From contig NZ_RKLY01000005.1 of assembly GCF_004745525.1 (NCBI RefSeq), positions 44,612 to 108,611 on the forward strand: DNA of 64,000 nucleotides. Direction: 5' to 3'. The DNA comes from Companilactobacillus suantsaicola (GTDB lineage: Bacteria; Bacillota; Bacilli; Lactobacillales; Lactobacillaceae). Under the pieces are notes generated by a model. That model ran no database searches. It had not been told where the DNA came from and saw only the letters and a list, made by a program, of their open reading frames with translations. Shown piece after piece: positions 38,280 through 46,837 of the stretch. How positions within the stretch are numbered: the first letter of the stretch is position 1; every line of letters starts with the position of its first letter. Made by a program: the position numbers and the translations under genes.

Positions 38280-39626
38280 TTGAAAGTTATAGTTGTCGGA
38301 TGTACACACGCTGGAACGGCTGCAGTGGAACAAATATTAAAAAAACATCCAGATACAGAAGTGACTGTATATGAACGTGATGATAATATTGCCTTTCTAT
38401 CTTGCGGAATAGCGCTTTATTTAGGAAGGATCGTCAATCGACTTGAGGATATGTTCTATGCTGATCCAACCACGCTGGAAGGATATGGAGCTAAGGTTTT
38501 CATGAAGCATAATGTTATGAAGATCGACTCTAAAAATAAAAAAATTCGAGTTCAAGATTTAGCCACACAAGAAATTTTTGAAGATAGTTACGATAAGCTC
38601 ATTATGACGACTGGTTCGGAAGTTGGGGTCCCACCAATTGGCGGTATGGACAATCCAAGAGTTTTGTTGTGTAAGAGTTATGCACAAGCTAAGAAAATTT
38701 ATGAATCTGCACTCGACTATCCAAGTATCGCTATCGTTGGTGCTGGTTATGTCGGAGTTGAATTAGCTGAAAGTTACGCTAATACAGTTCATGAAGTAAC
38801 GCTGATCCAATCACGAGAAACGATTTTGAATAATTACGTTGACGAGCCACTGTCAGAAACAATTATTCAAAAGTTAAAAGAACATGATGTCAAAGTTCAA
38901 TTAGGTGAGCGAGTTGCCGAAATCGATGATGGAGAACAATTAACGATCAAGACCAAAGCTGGTCATGCGTTTAAAGCCGACTTGGTCATCGTCTGCACAG
39001 GCTTCTTTGCCAATACTGATTTGCTAAGAGGTCAGGTTCAAATGGATGGTTACGGAGCAATTTTAGTTAATGACTATATGCAAACATCCGATCCTGATAT
39101 TTATGCCGCCGGAGATTCTACCGCTGTTAAATTCAATCCGACTGGTGAAATGAAGTATATTCCTTTAGCTTCGAGTGCGGTTAGACAAGGTACTTTGGCA
39201 GGGATGAATATCTTTGGGAAAGTCCGTAAGTATATGGGTACACAAGCTACTACTGCTATGGGTATCTTCGGTTATACTTTAGCCGAAACTGGATTGACGT
39301 TGAAAAAAGCCTTGGCCAATGGGTTAAATGCTGATTGTGTCACTTACCACGACTACTATCGTCCAGAGTATATGCCAACGACCGAAATGTTGACGATTTA
39401 TTTGATTTACGATAAGGATACTAGAAAAGTTCTAGGGGCTCAGCTCTTCAGCAAACACGAAGTAGCCCAGTCAGCAAATGCTATTTCGATTTGTATTCAA
39501 AATGAGAATACGATTGACGATTTGGCATATGTTGATATGCTATTCCAACCAAATTATGATAATCCATTTAATTATTTGAATTTGGTTGCTCAGATGGCGA
39601 TTGATAAAGAAGATAATGAGAAATAA
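38280..39626 (+). CDS. FAD-dependent NADH oxidase (Nox / CoA-disulfide reductase family), copy 2
   Basis: A 448-residue paralogue of the protein at 35337, with the same motifs: VIVVGCTHAGTAAVEQIL, Cys42 in FLSCGIALYLGR, IAIVGAGYVGVELAESY and the LFQPNYDNPFNYLNLVAQMA ending. The start is TTG at 38280 with AGAGGAGGAA upstream. Keeping two copies may reflect different oxygen or peroxide conditions; nothing in the sequence separates their substrates. A family A element lies between it and the second GGDEF gene. Confidence 0.9.
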   Translation: MKVIVVGCTHAGTAAVEQILKKHPDTEVTVYERDDNIAFLSCGIALYLGRIVNRLEDMFYADPTTLEGYGAKVFMKHNVMKIDSKNKKIRVQDLATQEIFEDSYDKLIMTTGSEVGVPPIGGMDNPRVLLCKSYAQAKKIYESALDYPSIAIVGAGYVGVELAESYANTVHEVTLIQSRETILNNYVDEPLSETIIQKLKEHDVKVQLGERVAEIDDGEQLTIKTKAGHAFKADLVIVCTGFFANTDLLRGQVQMDGYGAILVNDYMQTSDPDIYAAGDSTAVKFNPTGEMKYIPLASSAVRQGTLAGMNIFGKVRKYMGTQATTAMGIFGYTLAETGLTLKKALANGLNADCVTYHDYYRPEYMPTTEMLTIYLIYDKDTRKVLGAQLFSKHEVAQSANAISICIQNENTIDDLAYVDMLFQPNYDNPFNYLNLVAQMAIDKEDNEK

Positions 39627-39661
39627 AATATAGAATTTGTTCTATTGGGTGGTAGTTAAGT

Positions 39662-40280
39662 ATGCCATCCTCCACAAAAAACTCGATTTGGGACTGGAAC
39701 GTGGTGGGCACGACTTGAAACTACCGCAAAGTACGCGGCATTTCCAAGCTCGGCCTTATTCTAAGCAATAAATTGCTAAGAATAATTTCACCACTGAGCC
39801 CAAATCGAGTTTTTTGTTCCGGATTAAATTGTGGCTCTATAAGTTATTTTCTTCTAATGCTACAGAAATAACTGTCACGCATTTTGATTTTCGTATGATG
39901 ATTTAAAAAAAATAAATAATAATGTAATTAAAAAAGTTGTGCTAATAGAAAGTATTCTACTAGTACAACTTTTTTTTGCCCAGGGATAAGGAATGAGCAG
40001 TTATTATCTAAAATTAACAAGTTTATTCAGACTATATAAAAATTACGCACGAACTTAAAATAGAGGGGTATCCATTCTAAGACTCATAGGAAAAACTGCA
40101 AAAAAGAAGGATCTAGTCTGGAGCAACAGCTCTGGGAAACGCTCAGCCGTGAAATTTCACTTAACGCTTTAGCGTTTAGTGAAAGACCAATCTTGGAGAC
40201 AATTTTCGGGCTTAAAAATTGGCTTCAAGTTGTGTCCACCGCGTTCCAGCGTTTCCCAGAGCTGTTGCGGAAGACGGCAT
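39662..40280. repeat. Composite inverted repeat element A, copy 5 (units 39662-39825 and 40115-40280)
   Basis: Left unit: P1 on ACTCGATTTGGG with complement CCCAAATCGAGT; P2 GTGGTG/CACCAC, a third fully compensated version; P3 loop GCAAAGTAC; P4 TTATTCTAAGCAA TAAA TTGC... Right unit: P1 on CAGCTCTGGGAAACGCTC; P3 loop TAAGCCCG. Outer flanks match in inverted form (GGTGGTAGTTAAGTATGCC left; complement of GGTGGTGGTTAAGATGCC right). The core has a hairpin GTTGTGCTAATAGAA with complement and eight T near 39931-39977. Confidence 0.9.
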
Positions 40281-40426
40281 CTTAACCACCACCCAAACAA
40301 AAGAACAACAACTATCAAAAATAACTCTTATTCAAACCAGTTATATTTACTAAACGAATATTTAATAGTACTTCTAACAATGCTAAACTGAACTAAGGAA
40401 TTCTAAAAGTAAGTGGGGATAGATTC

Positions 40427-41635
40427 TTGGGTAATTTAGCAGAAATAGTCCGGATTTGTTTCAGTACTAATGCGCTTATGACCGGGTTTGTCACGATAGG
40501 CTTAATTACGATCATAACCTACATCGCGTTTATGCTGGAACGAAAAGTTAGTGAATCGTCACCGTTTTGGCAAAAGGGTTCAATTAACGTTGCAGAAATA
40601 GTTTTACTATTAGTTGCCGTTTTGATCATCAATTTAGTTTTTCGAAGTTTGACTAATGGAACCAAAGTTGAACTGGGAGGATTGTTGGCAAATGCGGAAT
40701 TGACGATTCTGTTTTATGGTTTATTTATTTTTAATAACCGATTGATCGTTTTAATGAATATTTTGTTGCCATTTTTTTATCACCCGTCGTTTGATATTGC
40801 TCGAATGATGGGGCCTAATTGGTGGTTGTTCATCATTGCTTATTTGATTTTAGTAATCGTGATCGATTATTTATATGGTCACAAAGATGAACTGATTGTC
40901 TATAATTATCGGTATTTGTCATCACAGTTGCTGTTTGGAATCTGTTGGTGGACAATTTTGTGGATTGATTACCGTTTCCCAATTGCTGATATTATTGGGA
41001 TGTTGATCTTGTTTGAAATTTACATGCTGGTTGTACGAATTATTGAACAGAAAATGAGTACTTACATGCATGCTTATACCGATTTGGAAGTTAAAGTTAA
41101 CTATGATGCTTTGACCGGCGTCAGAAATCGAGCCAATTTCAATAAAGTTTCCAAAGATGAGTTTGAAAAATTTGCTGATAATTCTAAGCCAATGGCAATC
41201 TTGATGTTTGATATCGATCACTTCAAGGAATTTAACGACCATTATGGACATGAGATCGGTGATGAAGTCTTGCGTCACGTTTCCCATATCGTTGAGCGAG
41301 AACTGCATGTTGGCAAAACTAATGGCTTGCTTTTCCGCTATGGTGGGGAAGAGTTCATTATTTTATTACCAAACAAAGATGTCGACCAGGCTAGTCAGAT
41401 AATTAACCGAATTGATCGAACTTTGAAGGATATGCCACTCTTTATTCAAGGAAATCGATTAGATGTCACACTTTGTTTTGGTGTCACGCAACAGAGAATT
41501 GATGATCAATCATTTGAAGATATCTTCAAACGAGTTGATGAATATTTGTACGAATCAAAACGTAATGGTAGAAATAAAATGACTATTGAAGGCGAGACCT
41601 TAAATTATGGTCAAGTCATCAAAAAAAGCAGTTAG
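40427..41635 (+). CDS. Membrane-bound diguanylate cyclase (GGDEF domain), copy 2
   Basis: A 402-residue paralogue of the protein at 33700: an N-terminal block of about seven hydrophobic helices and a GGDEF domain with RYGGEEF and MFDIDHFKEFND. No RxxD inhibitory site is seen. The start is TTG at 40427, 10 bases after GTGGGGATAG. Its stop codon lies inside a strong terminator stem. The linked EAL protein would balance its product. Confidence 0.9.
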   Translation: MGNLAEIVRICFSTNALMTGFVTIGLITIITYIAFMLERKVSESSPFWQKGSINVAEIVLLLVAVLIINLVFRSLTNGTKVELGGLLANAELTILFYGLFIFNNRLIVLMNILLPFFYHPSFDIARMMGPNWWLFIIAYLILVIVIDYLYGHKDELIVYNYRYLSSQLLFGICWWTILWIDYRFPIADIIGMLILFEIYMLVVRIIEQKMSTYMHAYTDLEVKVNYDALTGVRNRANFNKVSKDEFEKFADNSKPMAILMFDIDHFKEFNDHYGHEIGDEVLRHVSHIVERELHVGKTNGLLFRYGGEEFIILLPNKDVDQASQIINRIDRTLKDMPLFIQGNRLDVTLCFGVTQQRIDDQSFEDIFKRVDEYLYESKRNGRNKMTIEGETLNYGQVIKKSS

Positions 41636-41658
41636 GCGGGGAACCTAACTGCTCTTTT
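41627..41658 (+). terminator. Terminator at the end of the second GGDEF gene
   Basis: GCAGTTAGG at 41627-41635 pairs perfectly with CCTAACTGC at 41644-41652, followed by CTTTTT. The coding stop TAG lies within the stem. Confidence 0.92.
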
Positions 41659-42124
41659 TATGTACAGTTGATTGTCGATAGGAGTTGAAATTAATAAGAG
41701 TTATCGGATGATGGGTATCTGACAACTTGGGGAGATCAATTTGGTCTGGGAGTTAAATTCTTGGGCAAATTTAAGAAATGAGTGCTCCTATCTAGTAATT
41801 GGGAGTTACAGCAATCAACTAAGTATCTAGAATAAGCATCTAGTCATAGATTGGTATATTTGTTCTTTCTATACGGGAGGCGATCGGTAGACTTAAAACC
41901 TATTCCAGATTTTAAAGTTACTATATCAAAGCCCCTCCTTTCTATGTTAGCGCTTTCTTTATTTGGTACAAACACAGTGTAGCAGAAACTTGTGAATACT
42001 ACAATATATAAGTCTGTCTATATCCGATTGGAATATAGCTAAGTGATTGGTAGACAAGGAGTATAGCACTATTTTATTTTTAATTTTGTCATTAATTATT
42101 AAAATATAAATTTCACAAGTGAAA
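41659..42124. other. Noncoding gap of about 470 bases
   Basis: No credible gene is present on either strand. On the minus strand a promoter-like TTGTAG, 17 bases, TACACT (about 41980-42010) is followed by a strong ribosome-binding-like AAAGGAGGGG (41932-41941), but the frames after it lack a start codon or end within three codons. It could be a small RNA or the remains of a lost gene. Confidence 0.4.
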
Positions 42125-42131
42125 AAGAGCA

Positions 42132-42164
42132 CAAAAAAAACGAGAACCAATGTCCTCGTTTTTT
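42132..42164. terminator. Terminator downstream of fba
   Basis: AAAAAACGAG pairs with CTCGTTTTTT around the loop AACCAATGTC. A and T runs on both sides make it usable in both directions; fba reads into it on the minus strand. Confidence 0.88.
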
Positions 42165-42185
42165 GAATTTAATTTTTCAATTAAA

Positions 42186-43058
42186 TTAAGCGTTGATTGA
42201 TGGAGTACCAAACCACTTGATACGTTCGATTGTTGTATCAGTGATAGCCTTTGCACCAGGTGCAAGCAATTTACGTGGGTCATAACCCTTTTCGTCAACA
42301 TCCAAGTCTTTCTTAGCTTCGATGTATTCACGTGTTGCTTTAGCGAATGCAAGTTGCAATTCAGTATTAACGTTAACCTTTGAGATACCCATTGAAACAG
42401 CCTTGATGATTTGTTCCTTAGGAATACCTGAACCACCATGCAATACAAGTGGTGTGTCGATAACGTCAGCTAATTCCTTAAGACGGTCAAAGCTTAGACC
42501 CTTCCAGTTTTCTGGGTAAACACCGTGGATGTTACCAATACCAACAGCTAGGTAGTCAACACCAGTAGCAGCAAGTGTCTTAGCTTCTTCAACATCAGCA
42601 AGTTCACCTAAACCAACGATACCATCTTCAGTACCACCGATTGAACCAACTTCAGCTTCAACAGACATGTTCTTAGCATGAGCTAACTTAACGATTTCCT
42701 TTGTCTTTTCAAGATTTTCTTCGAAAGGTAGGTCATGTCCATCGAACATAACTGAGTTATATCCAACTTCGATACATTCCTTAGCAGCTTCATAGTTACC
42801 ATGATCCAAGTGCATAACAACTGGAACTGTGATACCCATGTTCTTGATTGTGTCTTGTACTAGGTGTAGACATAGTTCGTATCCACCCATGTACTTAGCA
42901 GCACCCATTGATGTTTGAACCAAGATAGGTGTTTGTGTTTCTTGGGCAGCAGCCAAAATTGAGCGTGTCCATTCCAAGTCGTTGATGTTGAATGCACCAA
43001 CAGCATACTTGCCTTTACGGGCGTTATTGAAAATTTCGTTACCGTTTGTTAAAACCAT
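42186..43058 (-). CDS. fba: Class II fructose-bisphosphate aldolase
   Basis: A 290-residue zinc-dependent aldolase that splits fructose 1,6-bisphosphate in glycolysis. Metal-binding histidines lie in VVMHLDHGNYEAAKE and the glycine-rich phosphate loops in VLHGGSGIPKEQ; the other zinc ligands follow the family pattern (FDGHDLPFEENL, GIGNIHGVYP). The start is ATG 43058 with GGAGG seven bases upstream; the open frame reaches 43232 but the extra part lacks both a binding site and homology. Codon choice is strongly biased, as expected of a highly expressed gene. Confidence 0.97.
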   Translation of the reverse strand: MVLTNGNEIFNNARKGKYAVGAFNINDLEWTRSILAAAQETQTPILVQTSMGAAKYMGGYELCLHLVQDTIKNMGITVPVVMHLDHGNYEAAKECIEVGYNSVMFDGHDLPFEENLEKTKEIVKLAHAKNMSVEAEVGSIGGTEDGIVGLGELADVEEAKTLAATGVDYLAVGIGNIHGVYPENWKGLSFDRLKELADVIDTPLVLHGGSGIPKEQIIKAVSMGISKVNVNTELQLAFAKATREYIEAKKDLDVDEKGYDPRKLLAPGAKAITDTTIERIKWFGTPSINA

Positions 43059-43159
43059 CGATAAACCTCCATAAAAATTCATTTTCGAATACATTGATAA
43101 TTCTAACTCAAAACGAGAAAAATTAATACTTTTTTTAACAAAGTATTTCTGTAAACCAC

Positions 43160-43345
43160 CTATCTGAGATGAAAATAGATGTAAAACGCTATCATATAAA
43201 GGATTATTAAGACTAGAAAAATAAGCCACCAATATTTTTTACTGCTGGATTTGATAAATGTATTATAAATTGCGATTACCAGAAAAAAGGCAATCAAAGC
43301 CGTTAAGATACTTAAAATTATTAAAATTGGAAAATTGATCATCAT
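43160..43345 (-). CDS. Small membrane protein, 61 residues
   Basis: Two long hydrophobic helices (FPILIILSILTALIAFFLVI and WWLIFLVLIILYMIAFYIY) joined by a basic loop KSSSKKY. No ribosome binding site precedes the ATG at 43345; instead TATAAT lies at 43352-43357, six bases upstream, so the mRNA may be leaderless. It is on the fba strand about 100 bases upstream. No family recognised. Confidence 0.5.
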   Translation of the reverse strand: MMINFPILIILSILTALIAFFLVIAIYNTFIKSSSKKYWWLIFLVLIILYMIAFYIYFHLR

Positions 43346-43461
43346 AGTTATATTATACGCAAAAGCTTTCAGAAAATGACAGTTAATTAAGCATTTGCGG
43401 CTGCCTATATTAATAAAGTCATTTTTGGTATACTGTAAGTAATTTTATTGAGGTGATAATT

Positions 43462-44604
43462 TTGGACAAAATTAAAGTTATGACAGTCTTTGGTACTAGA
43501 CCAGAAGCTATTAAAATGGCTCCTTTAGTATTGAAGTTAAAACAAAATAGCGACCGTTTCGAAACAATAACAGTAGTCACAGCCCAACATCGTGAGATGC
43601 TCGATTCTGTTTTGGAGATCTTCAAGATCAAACCTGATTATGATTTAAATATCATGAAAGAACGCCAAACATTGAGTGGCATCACTGGTTTAGTTCTTAA
43701 AGAATTAGATAGTATCATTGAAAAAGAAAAACCTGACATCGTTTTAGTACACGGTGACACAACAACAACTTTCAGTGCCGCACTATCAGCTTTCTACCAT
43801 CAAACACGTATTGGACACGTCGAAGCTGGACTTAGAACTTGGAATAAGTATTCACCATGGCCAGAAGAAATGAACCGTCAAATGACCGATGATTTGACTG
43901 ACCTATACTTTGCACCAACAGATGAAAGTAAAGCTAATTTGTTAAAGGAAAATCATCATGGTGAAAATATCTTTGTAACTGGTAACACAGCCATTGATGC
44001 TTTGAGAAGTACCGTACATCAAGATTATCACCACGATATCTTAGATGTGATCGATCCTAATAAGAAGATGATCTTGATCACGATGCACCGTCGTGAAAAT
44101 CAAGGTGAACCAATGAAACAAGTTTTCCGTGCCATGAGAAAAGTTGTTGCTAAACATGACGACATTGAATTAGTTTACCCAGTTCACTTGAATCCAGTAG
44201 TTCAAGAAACTGCAAAAGAGATTCTTGGCGGAGTAGACCGCATCCACTTGATCGAACCACTAGACGTAGTCGACTTCCATAATCTAGCTTCCAGAAGTTA
44301 CTTCATCATGACCGATTCCGGTGGTGTTCAAGAAGAAGCTCCATCATTAGGCAAGCCTGTACTAGTTTTACGTGACACAACGGAACGTCCTGAAGGTGTT
44401 GAAGCTGGAACTTTGAAACTAGTCGGAACAGATGCCGAAGTAGTTGAAAAAGAAATGACTCGTTTGATCACGGACAAAGCTGAATACGATCGTATGGCAA
44501 ACGCTAAGAATCCATACGGAGATGGAAAAGCTTCCGAAAGAATTCTCGATGCGATGAGTTATTACTTCAAACAAACAACTCAAAGACCAGAAGAATTTAA
44601 ATAG
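43462..44604 (+). CDS. wecB: UDP-N-acetylglucosamine 2-epimerase (non-hydrolysing)
   Basis: A 380-residue epimerase that interconverts UDP-GlcNAc and UDP-ManNAc for wall teichoic acid linkage units or polysaccharide. Hallmarks: MTVFGTRPEAIKMAPLV, VLVHGDTTTTFSAALSAFY, HVEAGLRTWNKYSPWPEEMNR and MTDSGGVQEEAPSLGKPVLVLRDTTERPE. The start is TTG at 43462 after GAGGTGAT; a GTG at 43453 is part of that site. The Gram-positive name is often mnaA. Confidence 0.95.
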   Translation: MDKIKVMTVFGTRPEAIKMAPLVLKLKQNSDRFETITVVTAQHREMLDSVLEIFKIKPDYDLNIMKERQTLSGITGLVLKELDSIIEKEKPDIVLVHGDTTTTFSAALSAFYHQTRIGHVEAGLRTWNKYSPWPEEMNRQMTDDLTDLYFAPTDESKANLLKENHHGENIFVTGNTAIDALRSTVHQDYHHDILDVIDPNKKMILITMHRRENQGEPMKQVFRAMRKVVAKHDDIELVYPVHLNPVVQETAKEILGGVDRIHLIEPLDVVDFHNLASRSYFIMTDSGGVQEEAPSLGKPVLVLRDTTERPEGVEAGTLKLVGTDAEVVEKEMTRLITDKAEYDRMANAKNPYGDGKASERILDAMSYYFKQTTQRPEEFK

Positions 44605-44627
44605 TTCTTTTGGGGGTGGTGTGAAGT

Positions 44628-45217
44628 ATGCCGTCCTCCGCAACAAACTCGATTTTGGGCTGGAACGTGGTGGGCCGACTTGGAGCCAATTTCAAAAATC
44701 GGAAATTGTCTTCAAGCTCGACCTTATTCTAAGCAATAAATTGCTAAGAATAATTTCACCACTGAGCCCAAATCGAGTTTGTTGCTCCGGACTGAATAAC
44801 GGATCTATCTTTTATTTCTTTCTAATGTTTTAGGGATAGATGTTCTATTCAAAATTTTATAAGATGATAAAAAGTAACAGTATCTATTTGGGAATTTCCT
44901 GAGTAGGTACTATTTTTTTATCCTCAGTTAGAATGATTATTCAATTCAAAATAGGAGTAGTACACAGACCATAAATAAAATTCTAAAGATTTGGAACTGG
45001 AACGGTTACCCAAATTAGAATAAATTGCACAAAAGCAAGGAATCGTTATCTAGTCTGGAGCAACAGCTCTGGGAAATGCTCAGCCGTGAAATTTTGGTTA
45101 GTGCTTTAGCACTTACCAAAAGGCCAATCTTGGAGACAATTTTCGAACTTAAAAATTGGCTTCAAGTTGTGCCCACAGCGTTCCAGCGTTTCCCAGAGCT
45201 GTTGCGGAAGACGGCAT
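44628..45217. repeat. Composite inverted repeat element A, copy 6 (units 44628-44793 and 45052-45217)
   Basis: Left: P1 on ACTCGATTTTGGGCT with AGCCCAAATCGAGT (an extra G-C pair compared with copy 1), P2 GTGGTG/CACCAC, P3 hairpin AATTTC...GAAATT with CAAAAATCGG loop, P4 with TAAA loop. Right: P1 on CAGCTCTGGGAAATGCTC, P4 TTTTGGTAAGTGC with complement. The core carries a hairpin AACAGTATCTATT with complement and a T-run at about 44876-44922, close to that in copies 1 and 7. Confidence 0.9.
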
Positions 45218-45264
45218 CTTACCAACAACATAAAAAAAGTAAATTTTGAACTTTTTTTGTAAAG

Positions 45265-45280
45265 TGTTAGAAAGATGACA
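45265..45280 (+). promoter_or_regulatory. Candidate Crp/Fnr-type operator before the redox operon
   Basis: TGTTAGAAAGATGACA is a near-palindrome of the Crp/Fnr kind (TGTTA and TGACA, six bases apart). A TAGATT box at 45302-45307 would place the start point near 45314 and the operator centre at about -41.5, the position of a class II activator site. The operon's last gene encodes a Crp/Fnr-type regulator. Inferred. Confidence 0.45.
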
Positions 45281-45370
45281 TTATTTTTTGCGAAAAGCTG
45301 ATAGATTAAATTGTGAAGAAGATAACAATAATCAAAGATTTATTTCTGAATGAAAAGAGGGAACGGATCA

Positions 45371-46837
45371 GTGAAAATGACAGAGGATGGTGAAAAGAAA
45401 TACGAACTAGAATTTTACGGTGGTAGAAAAATGGGCATGATTCCTATCATCGTCTACATTATTATCAGTGCCGGGTTAGCAATCTTCTTTCAGGTTTATT
45501 CAATGAAAGGCTTAGTCTTCGCCTCATTGATTGGCTTATTCTTAGCTTTCTTCTTTGTGAAAAAGAAGGCAAAATACTGGAAAACCATTATTGGTGGGTT
45601 GGCACAGTTTGGTAATTCCAAGTTGATATTTACTTTTATTTTAATTGGAATTTTTACTAAGTTGTTGACGGTCGGCAATATCGGTAGTGGCTTCGTTTGG
45701 TTGAGTACGAAGTTAAACATTACAGGCGGAGCGTTTGTCGTCTTTACCTTTATCGCTTCAACGATTATCTCAATGGGTACTGGGGCGCCAATTGCTGCAG
45801 TCTTTGCAGTTGTACCGATTTTCTATCCACCAGGGATCATGTTAGGAGCTAAAGCGTCAGTTTTAGTTGGGGCAATTTTAAGTGGGGTCTTCTTTGGAGA
45901 TGCGATGTCGCCAAGTTCTCAAGTTATCAACACGACAATTGATACTCAACATGATGCTAAAACTCATCAGCCGGCGGTATTACGAGAAGTTATGCGAGAA
46001 AGAAGTCCATATTTGATTGCTATCGCTTTAGTGAGTGCTGTGATGTTTTATCTGTTTGGAGCTAACGGGACAGAAGTTAGTGAACAACAGTTATTACAAG
46101 TGGCGCAAAGTTCTGATGGCAAGGGCTTGATTATGTTAGTTCCAATCGCAATTTTACTGATTATTAGTTTTATTAAACAGGATTTATTTTTAGGGTTATC
46201 TTTTGCAACTGTGATTGGATTGATCATGGGAGTTGTTTTTGGAAATTTCCAAGTTAGTGACATCTTTATGATTGGTAAGAATCAAGAGTTGTCAGGCATC
46301 TTAATGGATGGAACTTATAGCATGACCGATATCATTATTTCATCCATTCTCTTATTTGGAATGATTGCTGTGGCAGTTGATTCGGGTTGTTTAGATTTAT
46401 TGTGTGATTGGATTTTGAGCAAGAAAGCTATCCAAACTAAAGTTGGTGCAGAATTAGTTTTAGTTTTGAGTATTGCCGTAATCAATATTCTCTTATCTGG
46501 TTGCGTTTTACCAGCCATTCTTTTGTTCGGCGGAGTAGCTGATAAGATTGGACAAAGTGTTGATATTTCGGCTAATAAACGTTCTTATCTACTAACGGGA
46601 ATGGCAACGACTTTCACTGCGATTGTACCAATCAACAGTGCTTTCGTAATGGGTTCGATGACCTTAATTAGTCAGATGAACGTAAGCGGTGCCACAAATA
46701 TATCAATAAATCCATTTGAAATCTTTGCATCAAGTTATTACTGCTTGCTACTGACGGTTGTGTGTTTCTTCTGGGTTTTCAAACATAACCAAGAAAGCAG
46801 TACCAAGAAAGTTAATTTTGAGGAGGTGAGTGCATGA
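45371..46837 (+). CDS. NhaC-family carrier (Na+/H+ antiporter-like)
   Basis: A 488-residue polytopic protein of the NhaC/ArsB-like ion transporter group, with two inverted halves. Motifs include SMGTGAPIAAVFAVVPIF and FFGDAMSPSSQVINTTIDTQ, where NhaC proteins have GDKMSPLSDT. Sodium-proton exchange is the family role; in this operon it may instead move an organic anion or sulfate ester. The likely start is GTG 45371, ten bases after AAGAGG; an in-frame ATG at 45350 lacks a site. Its stop overlaps the next gene (ATGA). Confidence 0.8.
   Translation: MKMTEDGEKKYELEFYGGRKMGMIPIIVYIIISAGLAIFFQVYSMKGLVFASLIGLFLAFFFVKKKAKYWKTIIGGLAQFGNSKLIFTFILIGIFTKLLTVGNIGSGFVWLSTKLNITGGAFVVFTFIASTIISMGTGAPIAAVFAVVPIFYPPGIMLGAKASVLVGAILSGVFFGDAMSPSSQVINTTIDTQHDAKTHQPAVLREVMRERSPYLIAIALVSAVMFYLFGANGTEVSEQQLLQVAQSSDGKGLIMLVPIAILLIISFIKQDLFLGLSFATVIGLIMGVVFGNFQVSDIFMIGKNQELSGILMDGTYSMTDIIISSILLFGMIAVAVDSGCLDLLCDWILSKKAIQTKVGAELVLVLSIAVINILLSGCVLPAILLFGGVADKIGQSVDISANKRSYLLTGMATTFTAIVPINSAFVMGSMTLISQMNVSGATNISINPFEIFASSYYCLLLTVVCFFWVFKHNQESSTKKVNFEEVSA

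Noticed and set aside
40179..40391. Small ORFs inside family A elements (also at 44621, 45025, 50541, 50863, 51086, 52159, 52687, 52745, 59950, 60029, 60526)
   Set aside because: They repeat the same peptide (such as WSQFQKPEIVFKLDLI) only because the repeats are similar; they lack ribosome binding sites and the changes between copies keep RNA pairing, not amino acids.
41659..42124. Type I toxin-antitoxin locus in the gap before fba
   Set aside because: A strong AAAGGAGGGG is present on the minus strand but no short hydrophobic peptide with a start codon follows it.
41959..42150. A 63-residue minus-strand ORF
   Set aside because: Its start lies inside the fba terminator and it has no ribosome binding site.
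43059..43232. Longer N-terminus for fructose-bisphosphate aldolase
   Set aside because: The extra 58 residues are not found in the family, and GGAGG sits at the right distance from ATG 43058.
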